DNA of 20,334 nt from Candidatus Cloacimonetes bacterium 4572_55 (GTDB lineage: Bacteria > 4572-55), in the NCBI GenBank assembly GCA_002084765.1, contig NBMB01000050.1:1-20334 (forward strand), written 5' to 3'. A program made the translations under genes and the position numbers. The first letter of the stretch is position 1; each line of letters opens with the position of its first letter. The notes under the pieces are model-generated. The model saw only the letters and a list, made by a program, of their open reading frames with translations. It made no database searches and had not been told where the DNA came from. Positions 16,836-20,334 of this stretch are shown here, piece after piece.

Positions 16836-18899
16836 TCAACGCACTCGGCTGGTTGTCCGCTTTACGTTCATCAGGTTATCCACACGGTCGATCAACTCGC
16901 CGTAAGGGCTATAGACCTCAAGCGTCAATTTATCCGCGGACGCGTTGAGTATGAAAAAATTGTATTGTGATGAGAATTTAAAGCACCCTTCATCTTCTAA
17001 ACATCTTTCAGGATACTTTTCCCAATACACATTCCACGGCGCGGCGTCCTGAGCATAATAAGGCGCGCCCGCACCGCCGCAGGTAAGATACCATACTGGA
17101 TAGCCGAGATCATCCAACGGCGAACAGGCTTCTCCATCCTGGCATATACACCCGTCTCCATCTGGATCGTCCCGCGTCATATCGCCGACTGGGGTCTGAT
17201 TATTGATCAGGATGCGGCTGTAGTTGTGCTCGTCCGATGTGAGAACAGCCGCGGCTTTGCTCGACTGAGAAACCATGCGGATAAAGTCATTTCGGACGTC
17301 GATAATGCCTTTTGGCTCTGGGACCAGTTTTTCATCTGGATAATAGGTATAAGCCCGAACATTGTTGTCTCCTCGGTACCACATCGCGTCATGGAGATGA
17401 CCCCCATTCGGAAAAATCGGCTCCTGCGCAAAAAGGACAATATATTTCACGGTGGGATCCGACTCGGCTTGAGCGATTTCGTCAGCGAGCCATCGCATCT
17501 GGTCAGGGAGCAGATACGCCTCTGGAGAGCCGCCGAACTCCGCCGATCTATTCGATACCCAATAGTTGTTATTAAACGAGATGCACTTGACCGACCCATA
17601 TTGAAATGAATAGACCGTTTCTCGATAGCTGGGTCTTCTGGGGTCGTCGGGCAGAGGGCAGTTTGTAGGATTGACAAATTCATCGGCAAAGACCGCCTCG
17701 GCACTATGAGTCTCGTAGGGCCACTGATCCAGCTTTATCCTTTTACCTTCTGCGTTTCGATAACGGTTGACCAACGATTCATGGTTGCCGATAGCGGGAT
17801 AGATCGGACGGCTACGCATGAAGCCGGACGCCACCTGTTTCCAAGCGTGAAGTTGGGTTCGGAAGTCGCTCTGTTCAGACGTCAACCCGTTGATCAGGTC
17901 TCCGCCAAACAGAAAGAAGCTCGCTCCTTTTTGGTATGCAAGATTTAGTTCTCGCTCCAAAATGTAGCTGTTAACCCCCATAAAATTCCGTTCGCCCCCG
18001 CCGAAACCTTCTCGGCTATCGCCTGCATAACCAAAGACTATGGGCTTATCGTCCCCGGGAGGAGGTGCTGTGCGAAATGTATAGCTGTCGGTCAATACGT
18101 CTTGAACCTGCACGGAGTAACGATACTCCCTGCTTGGTTGCAAGCCGCTCACTTCGATCTGATGGTGACGCGTCGGCTCCGGATCGTCGAACTTGCCGAC
18201 TCCCTGGACAACGACGCTCGCTGAATAAGCCCGATCTGTTTTAAAGGAGACGGTCATACGCGTCGGATCGTCGCTGCGGATCAGGTGGACAAAGGGACCC
18301 TCGTAGATTGTCGGAGATTTCACATAAACCGAATCAGTTTTTCGAAAGTTGACGTAAGTGTCATACAGACCCAAAAAACGGTCTTCTTTTTCCCGCTCCA
18401 GAAAAAGCCAAGCCCGCATCCCGATCTGTCCCGATTTTTCCCACTCTTTGGACTCGCTGTTTTCTAAGCCGGCGATCGAGATATGACCCACGCCCTTCTT
18501 GATACGGGAGAATCTTCTAAATCGTTTATAATCATAGCTCGTCTCATTTGCCTCAAAAGGATAGGGACCGATGAACATCCACCCATATATTTTTTTGGGA
18601 TCAATGACCGAGCTGTCAACCAATGTGTGGATTGCGGTCAGATCAAAATACAAGCCTTTATTATTGCCGCCACCGTGAATCGCAGCTTGAATCCACTCAA
18701 TATCGAAAAGGTTTGTCACATCGCCGATGTAGGGCCGCCACCCTTTATCAATAGGGGGGGATCGACACGGATCGATCACCGGCAAATCGGCAGTTTTGGG
18801 TTGATCAGTATCTGAAGCAAACGAGCCAGACGTGGGTGTTCCGAGCAAAAAAAGCATACAAAAAATGAAAAAAATGAAAATTTTCTCCGGTCTATTCAT
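16836..18899 (-). CDS. Secreted calcineurin-like metallophosphoesterase, purple-acid-phosphatase type, altered metal motifs
   Basis: Predicted exported phosphoesterase. Signal peptide about 1-29. Residues about 40-200 form a region I do not recognise. Residues about 200-280 are an Fn3-like domain as in purple acid phosphatases (MTVSFKTD, SGLQPSREYRYSV, YTFRTAPPP). The catalytic domain starts at about 287: GDSR (D294), FGGDLING (D334) and GNHE (N372-H373) are good motifs. The later ones deviate: the V-x-x-H motif reads VLFAQEP (Gln492 for His) and the G-H-x-H motif reads SDEHNY (Asp556 for the first His, H558 kept). Residues 578-592 hold a DPDGDG loop with cysteines 584, 586 and 592, a possible calcium site. 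The length of 687 is long for the family. It is first in the probable operon with lhgO; the ATG follows GGGAG. Confidence 0.82.
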   Translation of the reverse strand: MNRPEKIFIFFIFCMLFLLGTPTSGSFASDTDQPKTADLPVIDPCRSPPIDKGWRPYIGDVTNLFDIEWIQAAIHGGGNNKGLYFDLTAIHTLVDSSVIDPKKIYGWMFIGPYPFEANETSYDYKRFRRFSRIKKGVGHISIAGLENSESKEWEKSGQIGMRAWLFLEREKEDRFLGLYDTYVNFRKTDSVYVKSPTIYEGPFVHLIRSDDPTRMTVSFKTDRAYSASVVVQGVGKFDDPEPTRHHQIEVSGLQPSREYRYSVQVQDVLTDSYTFRTAPPPGDDKPIVFGYAGDSREGFGGGERNFMGVNSYILERELNLAYQKGASFFLFGGDLINGLTSEQSDFRTQLHAWKQVASGFMRSRPIYPAIGNHESLVNRYRNAEGKRIKLDQWPYETHSAEAVFADEFVNPTNCPLPDDPRRPSYRETVYSFQYGSVKCISFNNNYWVSNRSAEFGGSPEAYLLPDQMRWLADEIAQAESDPTVKYIVLFAQEPIFPNGGHLHDAMWYRGDNNVRAYTYYPDEKLVPEPKGIIDVRNDFIRMVSQSSKAAAVLTSDEHNYSRILINNQTPVGDMTRDDPDGDGCICQDGEACSPLDDLGYPVWYLTCGGAGAPYYAQDAAPWNVYWEKYPERCLEDEGCFKFSSQYNFFILNASADKLTLEVYSPYGELIDRVDNLMNVKRTTSRVR

Positions 18900-18929
18900 C
18901 CGTTGTCTCCCAAGTCGAAAGATGATTTT

Positions 18930-18979
18930 TTATATAGAAGGCTTCCGGAGAAGATAGCAAACGGATAGATATATCGCAA
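18930..18979 (-). promoter_or_regulatory. Candidate promoter for the phosphoesterase-lhgO-ASH-peptidase operon
   Basis: On the minus strand TTGCGA (18974-18979) and TATCTT (18951-18956) are separated by 17 bp, a sigma-70-like arrangement with four of six matches in each box. An overlapping pair TTGCTA and TATATA lies slightly nearer the gene. It sits between the gcvH terminator and the phosphoesterase start. Both options are weak matches and the first could be chance. Confidence 0.35.
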
Positions 18980-19011
18980 GTTTTTTTTCAGACACAAAAA
19001 AAATCGTCAAT

Positions 19012-19046
19012 AAAAAAGGGAGTCCGATAACCGGAACTCCCTTTTC
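19012..19046 (-). terminator. Intrinsic terminator after the gcvH pair
   Basis: AAAAGGGAGT (19014-19023) pairs with ACTCCCTTTT (19036-19045), and an inner CCG/CGG extends the stem with one bulge. Read on the minus strand, the stem ends in CCCTTTTTTATT, giving the T-run of a Rho-independent terminator. It lies about 40 bp after the stop of the second H-protein gene and separates that unit from the phosphoesterase operon. Confidence 0.85.
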
Positions 19047-19051
19047 GTTTA

Positions 19052-19066
19052 CTCGAAAATTTCGAG
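19052..19066. repeat. Short palindrome between gcvH stop and terminator
   Basis: CTCGAAA and TTTCGAG flank a single A, making a 15-bp palindrome. With a one-base centre it cannot form a full hairpin; it could be a protein-binding site or chance. Confidence 0.3.
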
Positions 19067-19083
19067 AAATTTCCTACTTTCAA

Positions 19084-19482
19084 CTATTTCCAACTCTTCG
19101 TCTCAATCAGGTCCGCGTATTCCTCATGTCGGAGAAGCGAGCTCACCTCGTCGGGATCTTTCAATTCCAGCACGATCATCCACCCATCTCCATAACAATC
19201 ACGGTTTATTTTCTCCGGGTTCCCCGCGAGGGAATCGTTTCTTTCGAGAATTTTTCCCGTAAAAGGGCTGAGCAACTCAGTTGTCATATTCACCGCCACA
19301 AGGTTGGCGAAGGGATCCAATTGCCGCAATCCAAATCCGGGCTCAAAGATATCGACGTCCACAATATCGCCGTATTCCGACTGCGCGAAATCGGTCAAGC
19401 CGATTCTTGCAAGATTGCCATCTTCGCCCTCTACAGACGCCCAGATATGTCGATCCGTATAAAATAATTTTTTTGGAATCAT
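19084..19482 (-). CDS. GcvH-like H-protein paralogue lacking the lipoyl-lysine
   Basis: Homologue of the glycine cleavage H protein with the whole lipoyl-type fold: IPKKLFYTDRHIW, ARIGLTDFAQSEYGDIVDVDI, LSPFTGKILERN and GDGWMIVLEL align to the gene just upstream without large gaps. In the attachment loop the canonical E-A-V-K-T reads V-A-V-N-M: the lysine that carries lipoate is Asn (codon AAT at 19288-19290), and the Glu three residues before it is Val. Known H proteins need that lysine to carry the aminomethyl group, so this one should not work as a shuttle. I chose the ATG at 19482 (132 residues) because it aligns with the paralogue's N-terminus and has AAGGGA upstream; a TTG at 19506 would add eight residues. 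It begins 20 bp after the canonical gene. Confidence 0.85.
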   Translation of the reverse strand: MIPKKLFYTDRHIWASVEGEDGNLARIGLTDFAQSEYGDIVDVDIFEPGFGLRQLDPFANLVAVNMTTELLSPFTGKILERNDSLAGNPEKINRDCYGDGWMIVLELKDPDEVSSLLRHEEYADLIETKSWK

Positions 19483-19502
19483 GGTCGTGAAATCCCTTAT
19501 GG

Positions 19503-19880
19503 TCAACTCAACTGATTCTTGTATCCCTCGGCATCCAAGAGTCCGTTAAGCTCGTTTTTATCCGATAACTCGATCTTAACCAACCACCCCTCTCCATACG
19601 GATCTTCATTAATCCTCTCCGGGGTGTCCTCTAATAGCTCATTTTTCTCGATCACCTTTCCAGATACTGGACAATATAGGTCAGATACGGTCTTCACCGC
19701 CTCAATTATGCCAAAAGTATCGCCTTTAGACAGATCTTCTTCAACAGAATCGATATCCACGTATACAATATCGCCCAACTCGTCCTGGGCAAAGTCGGTA
19801 ATGCCGATCGTGGCAATGTTTCCTTCCATACGCACCCATTCATGATCCGTCGAATAATACAATCCTTTGGGGAAATTCAT
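19503..19880 (-). CDS. gcvH: Glycine cleavage system H protein
   Basis: Lipoyl carrier protein of the glycine cleavage system. It shuttles the aminomethyl group between the P, T and L proteins. It is 125 residues, the family's usual size. Conserved blocks: [33 protein letters not shown], the lipoylation loop [15 protein letters not shown] with Lys63 (AAG at 19692-19694), and the C-terminal [11 protein letters not shown]. The ATG at 19880 follows AAGGAG at 7 nt, so it is preferred over a TTG one codon earlier. It is the first gene of a two-gene unit with a lysine-less paralogue. Genes for P, T and L proteins are not in the window, so the rest of the system must be encoded elsewhere. Confidence 0.95.
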   Translation of the reverse strand: MNFPKGLYYSTDHEWVRMEGNIATIGITDFAQDELGDIVYVDIDSVEEDLSKGDTFGIIEAVKTVSDLYCPVSGKVIEKNELLEDTPERINEDPYGEGWLVKIELSDKNELNGLLDAEGYKNQLS

Positions 19881-20334
19881 CAAAACGCTCCTTATTGGAA
19901 TAAAATCCAGAATTGCAATGAAATCCAGATAAAGCGTAACATGTTAATTTAACTCGTTTATTATTCACATTGAAAAGATGGAAAAAATATAGGAAAAATT
20001 TCAATTTTTTCAAGCATAATTTTGATAAAACAGGCAGAAAAAATAAATTTTTGATCTATTTTTTGAAAACTAATGCTTTTTTTGCGTGCATTTCCAACCC
20101 ATTTTAGTATCTTCTCCGGCTCACTGCTCAGAGGGCAACACGAAGAGTTTTTTTTGCTCAAGGAGATATCAGTCCTGTATGGTGGTGATCGATACAATCA
20201 TTATTCATAAGCCTCGGAGAACCAGAGATATCAGATGTTTGATATTTAATGGGTTAAAGTCTATTTTTAACGACATTTCCAAGAGAACTAGAATTTCAGA
20301 ACCCTTATTTGGGCTGACTCTGCGCTCTCTGTGA
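19881..20334. other. 454-bp stretch without a supportable gene
   Basis: This is upstream of gcvH to the right edge. Open frames at 19961-20197 (minus) and 20086-20334 (plus) lack recognisable domains, and the second relies on a GTG start without a clear ribosome site. No glycine-riboswitch pattern could be recognised upstream of gcvH by eye. The 10-mer GAGATATCAG occurs twice, at 20163 and 20225. Confidence 0.5.
19986..20013 (-). promoter_or_regulatory. Candidate promoter for the gcvH pair
   Basis: On the minus strand TTGAAA (20008-20013) and TATATT (19986-19991) are 16 bp apart, five of six matches each to sigma-70 boxes. The start site would lie about 100 nt before the gcvH ATG. The surrounding DNA is very AT-rich, so chance matches are likely. 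Confidence 0.35.

Noticed and set aside
19483-19506. TTG start for the second H protein, overlapping the gcvH stop
   Set aside because: Eight extra residues do not match the family; the ATG at 19482 aligns with the paralogue and has AAGGGA upstream. Translational coupling from the TTG cannot be fully excluded.
19881-19883. TTG start one codon before the gcvH ATG
   Set aside because: The ATG at 19880 has ideal spacing to AAGGAG and matches the family N-terminus.
19961-20197. 78-codon minus-strand frame upstream of gcvH
   Set aside because: Low-complexity AT-rich DNA; it overlaps the best promoter candidate and has no domain.
20086-20334. 82-codon plus-strand frame ending at the right edge
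   Set aside because: GTG start without a clear ribosome site, no domain and no neighbour to support it.

Overview
The window suggests a Gram-negative bacterium of the FCB superphylum outside classical Bacteroidota. A TonB-dependent receptor with an N-terminal carboxypeptidase-regulatory-like domain implies an outer membrane. A giant repeat protein ends in a FlgD-like / type IX secretion (T9SS) type A sorting module, and a PKD protein has the N-terminal block ending in GFWY that is common in secreted FCB proteins. Most genes carry purine-rich Shine-Dalgarno sites, strongest in GGAGG form, which is unlike typical Bacteroidota and points toward lineages such as Calditrichota, Cloacimonadota, Zixibacteria, KSB1 or Marinimicrobia. 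No rRNA, tRNA, CRISPR array, transposase or integrase gene is visible.

Layout, left to right. Positions 1-1216 (minus) hold a secreted PKD-repeat protein that runs off the left edge and is broken by a frameshift at about 387-396. Positions 1271-5470 (minus) hold a 1399-residue secreted fibre-like repeat protein with 20-residue repeats, a recent 300-bp tandem duplication, one RHS/YD-repeat element and a conserved beta-rich C-terminal module; the PKD gene follows 54 bp downstream, probably in the same transcript. A 789-bp AT-rich divergent gap separates these from the only plus-strand gene, a 792-residue TonB-dependent receptor (6260-8638). A convergent gap with an 18-bp perfect inverted repeat follows.

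Positions 8778-18899 are a tight minus-strand series, in transcription order: secreted calcineurin-like metallophosphoesterase, L-2-hydroxyglutarate oxidase (lhgO), a 1883-residue secreted ASH/HYDIN-repeat protein with a sorting module, and an M14-family metallocarboxypeptidase. Gaps of 20, 39 and 79 bp make an operon likely. Upstream, ended by a clear intrinsic terminator, is a two-gene unit of glycine-cleavage H proteins (19084-19880). The first is canonical; the second keeps the fold but has lost the lipoyl-lysine (Asn instead). The last 450 bp hold no gene I can support.

Read together, much of the window encodes cell-surface or secreted proteins (repeat fibres, receptor, phosphoesterase) mixed with housekeeping metabolism (lhgO, gcvH). 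The observations most worth a second look are the lysine-less H-protein paralogue beside its canonical copy, the YD-repeat embedded in the fibre protein, the phosphoesterase with altered metal-site motifs, and the frameshift lying exactly at the end of a near-identical duplicated block.
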